Assembly (NCBI RefSeq): GCF_001510895.1
Contig: NZ_LPWA01000110.1
Span: 35,210 to 99,209 of the forward strand
Origin: Mesorhizobium loti
GTDB taxonomy: Bacteria; Pseudomonadota; Alphaproteobacteria; Rhizobiales; Rhizobiaceae
DNA: 64,000 bases
Reading direction: 5' to 3'
Shown here piece by piece: positions 28,887-38,854 of the stretch. The notes under the pieces were generated by a model. The model searched no databases. It was not told the DNA's origin and saw nothing but the letters and a program-made list of their open reading frames with translations. The translations under genes were made by a program, and so were the position numbers. How positions within the stretch are numbered: position 1 is the stretch's first letter; the number at the start of each line of letters is the position of its first letter.

Positions 28887-29339
28887 ATGAAGGCTCCCGA
28901 CCTCAGAGGCCTGCCGGAATGGAAGTGGCCGCGAATGCCAATCTACAATGGCTTCACTCACGAGGAGCGAGTTCGCGGCTGGCAACTTATACTCCACTTC
29001 ATCGACAATGGCTGGCTGGGAGCACCCGAGCGATGCTCAATCTCCGGTTCCACGGAAAATCTCCAAGCGCATTGCGAGAACTACTATTCTCCTTGGTCGC
29101 CATACCCGATCAGCCGGCCAATCCACATGGCCTTGCATCGCAGGTTTAGAGAGCCGAGTCCTTGGAAGCGGATCGTAGATCGATACTCCGTAACCGGTGA
29201 TGAATGGTTTTGCGCCTTAGCCATGCAGCCAATTGACTTGGCCGCAACGCTACGCGCCCAGCATGGGGCGCATATTGCCGATGTTTTCCGGAGAGCCCCT
29301 TACCCTTCGGACAATATTGCGGCTGTCCAGCGGGGCTAG
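28887..29339 (+). CDS. HNH-like protein with degenerate zinc ligands
   Basis: A ~150-residue protein. The core reads RCSISGSTENLQAHCENYYSPW then RPIHMALHRRF. This follows the layout of treble-clef HNH endonucleases (CxxC...H-x-E-x-Y...CxxC-H-x-x-L-H-x-R-F), but the second Cys of the first pair and both Cys of the second pair are replaced (CSIS; ISRPI). The fold is therefore suggested while zinc binding and nuclease activity are doubtful. ATG 28887 is preferred; an earlier in-frame ATG at 28833 overlaps the integrase end and would include the palindrome copy b. No ribosome site is obvious. Confidence 0.55.
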   Translation: MKAPDLRGLPEWKWPRMPIYNGFTHEERVRGWQLILHFIDNGWLGAPERCSISGSTENLQAHCENYYSPWSPYPISRPIHMALHRRFREPSPWKRIVDRYSVTGDEWFCALAMQPIDLAATLRAQHGAHIADVFRRAPYPSDNIAAVQRG

Positions 29340-29497
29340 CACGGCCTGCCACGACCCTACCCCTGAAGGCGAGGGGAAGTTGGCTACCGACCGCATAGAA
29401 AGCTGATCCAAGTCTAGGTTGCGGCATTGCCCCAGTTGGGATTGCTAGCCGGAGCCTTTTTGCTGTTATAGTCGGGCTTGGTGCCAGAGGTACTTGC
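29340..29497. other. short intergenic region, nothing recognised
   Basis: No gene, repeat or clear promoter seen. It separates the HNH-like gene from the DUF2726 gene. Confidence 0.4.
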
Positions 29498-30184
29498 ATG
29501 CCGCCCCACCTTAGTGAGCAAGCGCAGCAGATCATTCCGCTACTCGGCATTCTTCTGGCCGGTGTCTTCGTGGGCATGGCGTTGGAGCGGTTTCTTTCGA
29601 GGAAGCGTAGGCAGGAATGGAGGCGGAGGAACCGCTGGCGCTCGCAGAGCGAGCGAAAGGATGGCGACATCTTGGCTGGCCTCTGGCCTGTCCCGAAACC
29701 GCCGCCACCACCACCGAAGCCTACCGATCCCGCAGACCAGTTGCGGATTGTTATGGGCGCGAACTTCACGATCCAACCGCTGCTGAACAAGAGCGAGGTG
29801 CGCGTCTTCAAAGAGCTTGATCGAATGGTAATCGGCTGCAATCCCGCATGGCAGGTGATGGCCCAAGTGTCACTTGGCGAAATCCTTCGCTGTGCAGATG
29901 CGGACGCGTACAGTTGCATCAACTCGAAGCGCGTGGACCTCTTGCTTGTGGACGAGAATTGCAGTCCTCGACACGCGCTCGAATATCAGGGCCATGCACA
30001 TCACCAAGCGAAGGCGGCAGCACGCGACGCTGTAAAAAAGGAAGCTTTGAGACGGGCCGGCATCGGGTATCACGAGATTGTTGGAGGGCAAACCACACCA
30101 TCTGAACTTAGGCGACTAGTCGAAAAGCTCGTGCAGCGCCCAACTCCGCCCGATAGCGAGCCGACGAAGGAAGCCGATTTGTGA
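29498..30184 (+). CDS. membrane-anchored DUF2726 protein
   Basis: A 228-residue protein. An N-terminal hydrophobic helix (IIPLLGILLAGVFVGMAL) is followed by a basic stretch and a proline run (PKPPPPPPKP, about residue 65-75). A DUF2726 domain follows: QPLLNKSEVRVFKELDRM, WQVMAQVSLGEIL, KRVDLLLVDENCSPRHALEYQGHAHH. The D...ExQ arrangement resembles the PD-(D/E)XK nuclease-like fold proposed for this family, with Gln in place of Lys. Likely an inner-membrane-tethered nuclease-like or nucleic-acid-binding protein of the island; role unproven. Confidence 0.75.
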   Translation: MPPHLSEQAQQIIPLLGILLAGVFVGMALERFLSRKRRQEWRRRNRWRSQSERKDGDILAGLWPVPKPPPPPPKPTDPADQLRIVMGANFTIQPLLNKSEVRVFKELDRMVIGCNPAWQVMAQVSLGEILRCADADAYSCINSKRVDLLLVDENCSPRHALEYQGHAHHQAKAAARDAVKKEALRRAGIGYHEIVGGQTTPSELRRLVEKLVQRPTPPDSEPTKEADL

Positions 30185-30307
30185 CCTGCATAGACGAAGG
30201 CGCTTAAAGTCCACGCGTGGGGCCGGTTGGCAGATAGTTTGTGCCAGCTAAAAGCTACAAGGGTCGAGGAAATCCACCTCGTGCACATTGCCCGCTCGCT
30301 GGTGGCG

Positions 30308-30550
30308 TCAATCCGGGCTGTCTTGGAGATCGCGCACCAGCGCAACCACATCCAAATCGATGATCTTGGCAATATCCAAGAGTTCAACGAGATCGACCCG
30401 GCGCTCACCGCTTTCGATATTCGCAATGAACGGCTGATGTCTGCCGAGAACCTTGGCGACGTCCGCCTGCGACATCCCTTTTGCCCGCCGCTGACTGGCC
30501 AGCGCCGCTGCAACCATCTTGTGGCGCGTGGAGTGGACCGACTTCGGCAT
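30308..30550 (-). CDS. XRE-family helix-turn-helix regulator
   Basis: An 80-residue Cro/CI-type DNA-binding protein: MVAAALASQRRAKGMSQADVAKVLGRHQPFIANIESGERRVDLVELLDIAKIID covers the five-helix domain in one piece, with little beyond it. It is divergent from the small membrane gene at 30664, and the two palindromes in the space between are likely operators. Confidence 0.88.
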   Translation of the reverse strand: MPKSVHSTRHKMVAAALASQRRAKGMSQADVAKVLGRHQPFIANIESGERRVDLVELLDIAKIIDLDVVALVRDLQDSPD

Positions 30551-30555
30551 TGGAC

Positions 30556-30599
30556 GGTTGACCAGTGATCAACCCGCCGGTAATCCGATATTCGGATTA
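30556..30599. promoter_or_regulatory. two palindromes in the XRE/membrane-gene divergent region (candidate operators)
   Basis: GGTTGA...TCAACC (30556-30574) and TAATCCGA-TAT-TCGGATTA (30581-30599). The second is a perfect 8-bp inverted repeat, extended by GG/CC, in the AT-rich part of the region. Both fit dimeric XRE repressor sites. Confidence 0.5.
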
Positions 30600-30663
30600 T
30601 CCAAAAAATAGATATTTCAGGCGGCGCTACCGCTGCCGGGGCAAACCAAACGCAGGGGGCACA

Positions 30664-30933
30664 ATGAGCCGAGCACTCGTCAACATGCTGTCGACCATGA
30701 ACGTCTTTATCGCGCTCATCATCATCACAGTCGGCGCTCTTTGGGGTAACCTCTATCTCCCCAAGGCCGGCGTCATTTTCGGTGCGATTGTCGGCTTCGC
30801 TGCCGCCTCAATCATCTGCGGAGCGCTCGCTGCCCTTTGCCTCATCGAGAAGCATCTGCGGGTGCTCGCCGACGACACGCGCAAACGCCAAAAGGGTCCA
30901 ACCCCTGCTCGGGTGGAGCCTCCCGTCAGATGA
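30664..30933 (+). CDS. small two-helix membrane protein, unknown function
   Basis: An 89-residue protein with two hydrophobic helices (MNVFIALIIITVGALWGNLYL and AGVIFGAIVGFAAASIICGALAALCLI, shown in part) and a basic cytoplasmic-type tail. ATG 30664 follows a GGGGG-containing ribosome site. Not recognised as a named family. Small membrane proteins next to nuclease-like genes in defence islands can be effectors or immunity proteins, but nothing here decides that. Confidence 0.55.
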   Translation: MSRALVNMLSTMNVFIALIIITVGALWGNLYLPKAGVIFGAIVGFAAASIICGALAALCLIEKHLRVLADDTRKRQKGPTPARVEPPVR

Positions 30934-30993
30934 CCCGTCTCACGCCAACAGAGTCAGATGAGACTGGCTCGCAAACTGGGTGGGCTCGGAAGT

Positions 30994-31009
30994 TTGCAAC
31001 GGGGTGCAA
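30994..31009. repeat. 16-bp palindrome copy c, boundary before the PRTase/STAND module
   Basis: TTGCAACGGGGTGCAA, one mismatch. It lies in the 177-base gap between the small membrane gene and the convergent end of the PRTase-like gene. Confidence 0.55.
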
Positions 31010-31110
31010 AAGCCATCGGCGCTCGCTCTGACCTGAGCGGAGGCAGGGTGCTTCGGGGGGGCATGCACGAACAGCCGAGATCGCTAGATCAGCAATCCAT
31101 AAGCCCCCAG

Positions 31111-32409
31111 CTAGTTGGTAACCCTCTCGAATAAGGGCTTCCAGTTATTTTGGCGGCCTGCCGAATGTAGGATCGGAAGCGAGTTGTTAGGACAGGTTGT
31201 CGGGAAGGCAACCAGCATCCCCTGATCTCCAAAGCCCAGCGGGTTATCGGGGTAGATGCCAACGCCTAGATCACGACAAAGAGATTTAGCCCGATCTCGT
31301 TCGATTTGGTTAGCCCAAATTTCGTTTCTCTCGTCGAAAGCAAAGTGTTTAGCGTCGAGAGTTTCACAATGCCTAATGTTGAAATCAAGCCAGTCAAACT
31401 CCGCGACCTGCTCCCTAACAAACTGATCCCCATCACCGGTCGACGCGAGAGTCAATACAGTAATCGGGAGCTTGTTAAGTCGCAAAGCCTGTTCATTTTT
31501 CTCAACGAATTTTTTCACATTCCGGGCGAGGGACCTACCGGTCGCAACAATATCGTCGATCATAACCAGAACGGCTGGGCTGCCCCAAGTTTGCACATGG
31601 GTGGAAAGCGACTCCGTAAACACACTAGGCGGAATGATACACTTAACAGGAATGCCGTTATGCTCAGCATACTTTGCCGCATGATACTGGCCGCTCTTAC
31701 CTTCACCGTCAACGTATGTGACCAAGACGTCCATTCTACGTTCAGCGCGTTTTCGCTGAACAAACTCCGGGAGTGATGGTCGGATAAACGAATGCAGCGT
31801 GGCAAACATTTCCCGTATTTGAGCCTCGCCAAAGAAGCGCAGCGACTCCAAAATCTTGAACAACAACCGCTGATCTTGATGGCTTTCTACCTGTTCAAGC
31901 CATGCGCGAACGGCCTCCGCACTAACCGCGTGACCGCGATAAACAGGCCACCTCTTTACGAGTGCGATTATCTCCTCTGCGCGAATGTATGCGGCGTCTT
32001 CGGCGGCCAAAATTCCGACAGCTAGCTCTTCCCCAAGTGCATCTGAAACTAGTCGGTTAACTCCAACCTCTTTGAGCCATGCCTTGAATATCGGAAGCTT
32101 GAAATCGTAGCTCCCATCATCACGCGAAAGAAGGACCTCACGTCGGACAAAATCATTTAGTACCGGCGCGACCTCGTTGTCCAAAAGCCGTATGCCGTTA
32201 GCATTTGCAATTACGTTTTCGAGCGTGACAGGCTTGCCTCTGCGGGCCGCTCTTGCAACGGCCACCAACGTACGGCTTCGCCTTATAATGTCTGGCTCCC
32301 TTTCGGGGTTCGGCTTATGAATGCCATCCATCCAAAGGTGGCCGAACGAATTGACTTCGAACGATGAGACTTCAGTAGCTACGGCGGCCCGGACTTCATC
32401 GATCATCAC
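31111..32409 (-). CDS. phosphoribosyltransferase-like effector (PRTase-CE type) with N-terminal winged-helix region
   Basis: A 432-residue protein. Residues ~1-120 (IIRRSRTLVAVARAA, NDFVRREVLLSRDDGSYDFKLPIFKAWL) look like the winged-helix end of a STAND/Orc-type ATPase. From ~200 a phosphoribosyltransferase-like domain follows, with the PRPP-loop signature VMIDDIVATGRS (Asp285-Asp286). Such PRTase domains occur with NTPases in predicted conflict systems, where they may act on nucleotides or NAD-like molecules. Its start overlaps the end of the NTPase gene, and one added base would fuse the two. AT-rich relative to flanking genes. Substrate unknown. Confidence 0.7.
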   Translation of the reverse strand: MMIDEVRAAVATEVSSFEVNSFGHLWMDGIHKPNPEREPDIIRRSRTLVAVARAARRGKPVTLENVIANANGIRLLDNEVAPVLNDFVRREVLLSRDDGSYDFKLPIFKAWLKEVGVNRLVSDALGEELAVGILAAEDAAYIRAEEIIALVKRWPVYRGHAVSAEAVRAWLEQVESHQDQRLLFKILESLRFFGEAQIREMFATLHSFIRPSLPEFVQRKRAERRMDVLVTYVDGEGKSGQYHAAKYAEHNGIPVKCIIPPSVFTESLSTHVQTWGSPAVLVMIDDIVATGRSLARNVKKFVEKNEQALRLNKLPITVLTLASTGDGDQFVREQVAEFDWLDFNIRHCETLDAKHFAFDERNEIWANQIERDRAKSLCRDLGVGIYPDNPLGFGDQGMLVAFPTTCPNNSLPILHSAGRQNNWKPLFERVTN

Positions 32410-34331
32410 GTCAGCGTCTCGCTCCCGGACCGCGTTGTGAAAGACGCTAGCGCATACAATATTTGAAAAAAAGGATTGCCGTTTGTGAGATTGAAAACTT
32501 CGGAAACGGCCTCGTCGTGCCAGAAGATATGCTCTTCTGTGGGTTTGCGGATCAAAAGCTTAAAATCTTCCCATTCCGAGTCGCGGGAAAAATAATTCAA
32601 GCTAACGGGTACAAGCTTGTTTAGCTTTTGCCCCTGCCGGTTCATGATATAAGGCATGTTCTCCCCGCCAACGAGGAACACGCATATGTTATCACATGTG
32701 GTTAAAGCGCGAATGTTTGCGAAAAACGTCTCAGCAAGATTGCCGTGCTGATACAGTTCAGGATGTATCTCGTCAAACTCATCAATTATTATCACGTATT
32801 TTAGGCCGGGTCGTCGCCTTTCGGCTAACTCGGCTAGGCGCGTGAGAGGCGCGATAGACCCATCGAAGTTTAATGAAGGGATCGGCGTTTCTGGGGGCAG
32901 CGTTTCGACGATAAAATCTGAAATCCGTTCGCCCAACTCACGCATAGCCGCGCGCGGGTCTTCATGAGCGAACTTACCCCATAGAAGGTATGTAAACTCA
33001 ATTCCGGGGTCTGGAGCGCGAGATCGAGCGAACTCGGCTGCGGCAAGCGCTAGCGACGTCTTTCCAACGCGCTTTTGGCCTGTGACATAAAACGACTCCA
33101 TCGGAGTACGCAGCATTCGGTTCGCGAGCGATTGTACTTTCTCCGCTCTTCCAACAAATGCCGCACCCTTTGCCACATCGGTACTGTAGGGCCGTTTGTA
33201 TTCAAGTTTACTCCAGTCTATGTCAGACTTCTGTGCGTTAACCAGAAGTTGGAATTGGACCTCTTTTGAGTCTGGTTGGCCGGCCTCCTCCCACGTTACT
33301 GAAACAAGTAACTCAAAATTTTGGCATGGCTCCACAACCAAAGCTTCAAACACCGCTGTGAAATCTCCCGGACTTACGTTGCCGAGAGAAATTTGTTGCG
33401 TTTGGAAAAAAACGCTCGAACTGTTTGGTGCGATGGTGACGGTTACCGAGGATGCGAGCCCCGGGCCAGAACTTCGAAGCGGTATCGCCAACGCGATCTC
33501 TCGACCTTCATCGTGAAGAGGATAACGCTTCTGCAAAACGGGCGGGTTGAGAAGGCGTGCCGCAATAGAGGTAGTTACGCGTGCCCGCACGGCCCGAACC
33601 ACCTTTTCCACGGCATCGCTAACCGCTTCGAGGTACTGGCGAAAAAAGCCGGTCAAAAAGGTGACGTTTTCTTCGCAATAGCGGAAATTGTTTTGGATAG
33701 CTTCCCGGCACTCATGCAAGTCTGAACCAAAAGACGTCGCATCAGCAGACAGGCGACTTATCTTCTTGAGGATAGCATCAACGCGAGTTCTGACTTCGGC
33801 AATATCGAAGGGACCGCAGTAGAGCTTCACAAGACCATTGCTAAGAGCGCTTAGAAGATTTTGCCTAGAAGCGATCAGGCTGTCTATGTCAGCCGTTGCA
33901 GACGTCAACGGAGAAAGCATGGAGCAAATTTTCTCGTGAGCACTGAGCAGAAGCGAGTACTTCTCGAAGGTCTGTTTTTTCCCTTGAACGCCGAGTGACT
34001 GGCATAAATCTCCAACACTTCGTTCGCATAACGCGACGACATTCCGCGCAATCTGGTTCGTCGAATTAGTCGCTGGTATTATGTTGCCTTGGGCAAGGCA
34101 ACGCAGGAGAACCAAAGCATCAAGCGAAGTCGAAATCTCCCGGTCCGCTGCGTGTTGAATTGCGTCTCCTAGCGACAACCCGCTGCTACCATCAGGGGCG
34201 TCTCTCAACAGGAACGATTTTAACGACTTAGCGGCCTCGGCCTGCGCTCCGCCCATAATTAGTTTCTCAATCGCATGGATGCCAGCGCGCTCGCCGTTGG
34301 CTCCCTTGAACGAAATTTCGCTATCCATCAC
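32406..34331 (-). CDS. STAND-type AAA NTPase, predicted defence sensor
   Basis: A 641-residue protein. The N-terminal ~380 residues are helical then beta-rich and not recognised. The P-loop NTPase begins with KGAAFVGRAEKVQSLANRM, then Walker A GQKRVGKTS (Lys424), Walker B YVIIIDEFDEI (Asp517-Glu518), a sensor stretch VFLVGGENMP and TNGNPFFQILYAL. It stops there without the usual C-terminal winged helix, which is found instead at the start of the next gene. In STAND systems the N-terminal part usually senses a trigger and the fused partner executes. No homologous trigger domain could be named. Confidence 0.75.
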   Translation of the reverse strand: MMDSEISFKGANGERAGIHAIEKLIMGGAQAEAAKSLKSFLLRDAPDGSSGLSLGDAIQHAADREISTSLDALVLLRCLAQGNIIPATNSTNQIARNVVALCERSVGDLCQSLGVQGKKQTFEKYSLLLSAHEKICSMLSPLTSATADIDSLIASRQNLLSALSNGLVKLYCGPFDIAEVRTRVDAILKKISRLSADATSFGSDLHECREAIQNNFRYCEENVTFLTGFFRQYLEAVSDAVEKVVRAVRARVTTSIAARLLNPPVLQKRYPLHDEGREIALAIPLRSSGPGLASSVTVTIAPNSSSVFFQTQQISLGNVSPGDFTAVFEALVVEPCQNFELLVSVTWEEAGQPDSKEVQFQLLVNAQKSDIDWSKLEYKRPYSTDVAKGAAFVGRAEKVQSLANRMLRTPMESFYVTGQKRVGKTSLALAAAEFARSRAPDPGIEFTYLLWGKFAHEDPRAAMRELGERISDFIVETLPPETPIPSLNFDGSIAPLTRLAELAERRRPGLKYVIIIDEFDEIHPELYQHGNLAETFFANIRALTTCDNICVFLVGGENMPYIMNRQGQKLNKLVPVSLNYFSRDSEWEDFKLLIRKPTEEHIFWHDEAVSEVFNLTNGNPFFQILYALASFTTRSGSETLT

Positions 34332-34618
34332 CGCTCCCCTTTGCTTGCCGTACTTCTAGCTGTGTTTTGCTCTCATACAAAGACCTTCAGGCCGGGCTGC
34401 CTGTTGCTCGGATATCAACATCGTCGCTGGAGTTCGGTCCATCACTTCTAGGCTCACTTGTCGGACCGGTTCACTGCTCATGTAATTGGTGAATGCTAAC
34501 CGGCGCTATTTGGCTATGCCTTTAGCGGACCGCCTTTTTGGCTGGTTCGATAATAATGTTTGACCACCCTAATCGTACTAGTCAATATGAGACCAGTCAT
34601 ATCGAACTGGGGGTCACA
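34332..34618. other. divergent intergenic region, STAND NTPase/serine recombinase
   Basis: 287 bases without a gene. The 8-bp inverted pair GTTCGATA (34545-34552) and TATCGAAC (34600-34607) brackets the region just upstream of the recombinase start and may be an operator. AT-rich stretches suggest promoters in both directions. Confidence 0.35.
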
Positions 34619-35233
34619 ATGTTTGTACGCGCATATCTCCGAGCCTCAACCAAGGAGCAGGACGCAAACCGTGCCAAGAGCGATCTCCTGGCGTTTGCCA
34701 AGGAGCATGGCCTGCAAATCGCAGCTACCTATTTGGAAAATGAAAGTGGCGCTTCGCTCGCGCGGCCCGAACTCTTCCGACTCCTGTCCGATTGCCAACC
34801 GGGAGACATTCTGCTCATCGAACAGGTGGATCGGCTCAGCAGGCTGAACGGTGCGGACTGGAACAAACTGAAGGATGAAATCAGAGATCGACGCATTAAG
34901 GTTGTCGCCCTCGACCTACCGACATCTTGGGGGATGGCATCGGGGAATGCCGACGAGTTCACTTCCCGAATGGCGGACGCGATCAACAACATGATGCTGG
35001 ACATGATCGCGGCCATTGCCCGGAAAGATTACGATGACAGACGCCGTAGGCAGGCGCAGGGCATCGCAAAGGCGAAGGATCAGGGCAAATACCGAGGCCG
35101 TCCCGAGGACAAGTCGCGCAACAACGCTATCCTAAGCATGCTCAAGGGCGGGCAAAGCTGGAACACTATAGTCTCGGCCACGGGGTGCTCCCGGTCAACG
35201 CTGGCGAGGCTTGCAAAGCGGGCGGTGGCATAG
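34619..35233 (+). CDS. serine recombinase (resolvase/invertase family)
   Basis: A 204-residue small serine recombinase. The catalytic domain has FVRAYLRASTKEQDANRAK (active Ser in RAST), ENESGASLARPEL, and LLIEQVDRLSRLNGADW. A long helix with the DRRRRQAQGIAKAKDQGKYRGRP hinge leads to a C-terminal helix-turn-helix (GQSWNTIVSATGCSRSTLARLAKRA). ATG 34619 starts the conserved domain. It may act on its own res/inversion sites or on the repeated 16-bp palindromes of this island, but no experimental parallel is known to me. Confidence 0.92.
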   Translation: MFVRAYLRASTKEQDANRAKSDLLAFAKEHGLQIAATYLENESGASLARPELFRLLSDCQPGDILLIEQVDRLSRLNGADWNKLKDEIRDRRIKVVALDLPTSWGMASGNADEFTSRMADAINNMMLDMIAAIARKDYDDRRRRQAQGIAKAKDQGKYRGRPEDKSRNNAILSMLKGGQSWNTIVSATGCSRSTLARLAKRAVA

Positions 35234-35247
35234 ACGCGGCGTGAAGC

Positions 35248-36690
35248 CTACCTTGCAAGCGGCAGGATTTTGCAACGGGTTGCAAGGTCTCTTGGCGGCA
35301 GTATTTTCTCCCACGGCTTCGACAACACGAACGAGGCGGCGCTAGTGGCTACCTCATGGCTCAACTGCCCGGACTTGATCGCTCGCTGCCAAGCTGGCAC
35401 TCGCAACCATCGTTCAAACCTCCTCGTGTCCCACGGCGACGGTGGCTCAAACAGCGCTTGCCGGCGACCGCCGTCGCTCGGTGCCATTCTCCCGATCCAG
35501 CGCAAAAGCTCGATGACAGCAGGACTGTCCCGATATCGCCTGATCACCCGTGCTTGCCACATCGCCTGAAACTGCGCTTCAGACGCGTGGTTGAACGACG
35601 AGAGTATTCCACGGAGCCATCCAGAAAGGTCACGCAGCTTCGTCTCATGGTCGCAGATAAGTCGTCCCGTTGGACGTTCAATTTCCGCCAGCCTCATTCG
35701 TAGTGCGCGGCGGTAAGCAGTCGTTCTTTCGGAAGGAAGGTCGACAACTGGCTGCCCGCGACGTCGCCTAAAGCGGTAGCCAAGGAAGTTGATCCCATCT
35801 GCAATTCGTCTCACGTCTGACCTTGGGTTCAATACGAACCGTTCTGCCGAGTGCCTTTTGAGCACCGATCTCAGGAACTCTATCGCGTGCAGCATCGACT
35901 CGCGTCCCGGAGCGAGAACGAGGAAGTTGTCGCAGTAGTTAACGACCGCAACCCTCTTTCCGAAACGACGCACGAACTCTTCCAACGCTCCTCTTATGAA
36001 GCTGTATGCGAAGAGTGGCGATGCTGGCGAACCCTGCGGCAGGCCGTAGCCCATGATCTCTATGATCCTATTCCATTCCTTCCTGGTGTAGTTATTCCTA
36101 GGGACTATTTTCCCTTCTTCCTCCTTTCTCTTGGTTGTCATGAAGCCATCCAACACCCATTTCGGGATGCCAAATTTGTGTCCAAGTTCTTCAACGGCGA
36201 CGCTGCCGAAGCAGTTCTGAATGTCGAGTTCGGCAACATAGGTGTAGCGCTTATCGAGGAACAGGGCTCGCGTGCGCGCGACGGCTTCGTTCAGCCCGGC
36301 TCCCCGTACGCCTGCCTGATTGTCTGCATAGGTCACAAGCGAGCCGAACGAAATGCGCACGAGATGCGCGCGCGCTTTGTCGACCAGAGCGAAATCGATG
36401 GTGACACGCAAGCCGTTTGCCGCTTTTGGAGCCGCTTTGGCGTAGGCGATCTCCGAGACGGCTTTACAAAAGATGAGGTCCGCCAACTCGCTCACTGTGG
36501 GTTTCCGTTGTCCGGGTGGAACCCTGTAGTTTCGAAGAGCGCGCGCTGCGGCGACAACAAGTGCATAGCGGTGTGAAAACAGTCCCCTCGCTGTCCTCTG
36601 GGCTTTACGATTTTTCCCATCCTCGACGAGCCGTTTGATGCGGCGCTCGATCTTCTGTACGTACTTCGCCGCATCCGCCGTATCAGTCAC
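35248..36690 (-). CDS. stand-alone reverse transcriptase with YCDN active-site box
   Basis: A 480-residue RNA-directed DNA polymerase without maturase or endonuclease domains. RT motifs: ELDIQNCFGSV (catalytic Asp156), GYGLPQGSPASPLFAYSF (residues 214-231), the active-site turn NYCDNFLVLAPG (Y252-C-D254-N255, where YxDD is usual), and DGINFLGYRF (298-307). About 170 residues follow, of unknown type. It is neither a group II intron protein nor placed in a known retron class. Start GTG 36690. It has a long non-coding leader with a strong hairpin, as in retron and DRT defence RTs. The last codons overlap palindrome copy d. Confidence 0.82.
   Translation of the reverse strand: MTDTADAAKYVQKIERRIKRLVEDGKNRKAQRTARGLFSHRYALVVAAARALRNYRVPPGQRKPTVSELADLIFCKAVSEIAYAKAAPKAANGLRVTIDFALVDKARAHLVRISFGSLVTYADNQAGVRGAGLNEAVARTRALFLDKRYTYVAELDIQNCFGSVAVEELGHKFGIPKWVLDGFMTTKRKEEEGKIVPRNNYTRKEWNRIIEIMGYGLPQGSPASPLFAYSFIRGALEEFVRRFGKRVAVVNYCDNFLVLAPGRESMLHAIEFLRSVLKRHSAERFVLNPRSDVRRIADGINFLGYRFRRRRGQPVVDLPSERTTAYRRALRMRLAEIERPTGRLICDHETKLRDLSGWLRGILSSFNHASEAQFQAMWQARVIRRYRDSPAVIELLRWIGRMAPSDGGRRQALFEPPSPWDTRRFERWLRVPAWQRAIKSGQLSHEVATSAASFVLSKPWEKILPPRDLATRCKILPLAR
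35270..35285. repeat. 16-bp palindrome copy d, recombinase/RT junction
   Basis: TTGCAACGGGTTGCAA, perfect 7-bp arms around GG, 36 bases after the recombinase stop and overlapping the 3' end of the convergent RT gene. Confidence 0.6.
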
Positions 36691-36844
36691 GTCGGTCTGG
36701 CCGGAGCCACGGGAAATATGTTTCGTGCTGGTGCCGGACGCAGCCCGATCACCAATTGATCCTCGGCATATCCGGGCGACCTTGCGACCGCCACTGATGC
36801 GGCGCGTGCCGATGAAATCCTAGTCATCTCTTTCCCCGTTTTGG

Positions 36845-36887
36845 GGCCGGTTCCGGTATGTAGGGGAGACATACTTCGGAACCGGCC
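36845..36887 (-). ncRNA. strong hairpin in the RT leader, candidate RT-associated RNA
   Basis: Arms GGCCGGTTCCG + GTATGT pair with ACATAC + CGGAACCGGCC (17 bp in total, one TT bulge) around loop AGGGGAG. Next to it on the minus strand is a small CCCC-AAAAC-GGGG stem. The hairpin starts 155 bases upstream of the RT start on the RT's strand. RNA boundaries cannot be set by eye. Confidence 0.5.
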
Positions 36888-37061
36888 ACCTAACAGACAG
36901 CCTTTGGCAGCCCGACCGCGTTTGCAGGACGCGATGAACGCACCATACAAGAGGAGCAAGAAAAAGTCGATAGATCAATGATTTACGGGTTGACGAAGAG
37001 AGTGTTTGTTGCTCGCGCTGAAGGCCCAGGCTAAGCGTTCTCGCAGCCATGCCAGGGGAGT

Positions 37062-37077
37062 TTGAAACCGGGTGCAA
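37062..37077. repeat. 16-bp palindrome copy e, RT/R-M junction
   Basis: TTGAAACCGGGTGCAA, two mismatches to perfect symmetry, between the RT leader and hsdM. It matches copy b in its left arm and centre. Confidence 0.5.
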
Positions 37078-37306
37078 AAATGGACGATCAACAGCCTCTC
37101 CGTCCGCCCGGTAACGGCTTCAAACAGCGCCCGCTCCCACCTGTGCCGAAGGAGCCGCAGATGATGATTGCCGAGAACCGCGCCAGCAAACGCGTCGGGA
37201 CCATTGCGGTCCTAAGGGACGGTTTTGTTCTTTCGCTGCGAGCCTCTCGCTTTACAGACCATGGTGGCCGGGAATACGTTCGCCCCCAAATGATTTGGGG
37301 GATTGA

Positions 37307-38846
<1,540 letters not shown>

Positions 38847-38854
<8 letters not shown>

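Larger units (their letters stand above)
36691..37306. other. long non-coding leader region between RT and hsdM
   Basis: About 615 bases between the RT start (minus) and hsdM start (plus). It contains the 36845 hairpin, palindrome copy e and an unsupported 99-codon frame at 37080-37379 that would overlap hsdM by 73 bases. No ORF here resembles a known family. The RT-proximal ~270 bases are the natural place for a template or regulatory RNA of the RT. Confidence 0.45.

Noticed and set aside
35248..36690. Group II intron
   Set aside because: The RT has no maturase or HNH domain, and no intron domain V/VI-like hairpin or intron boundary was seen around it.
36687..36959. 90-codon minus-strand frame upstream of the RT
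   Set aside because: Contains the 36845 hairpin and has no protein-like conservation pattern visible. A structured RNA leader is a better reading.
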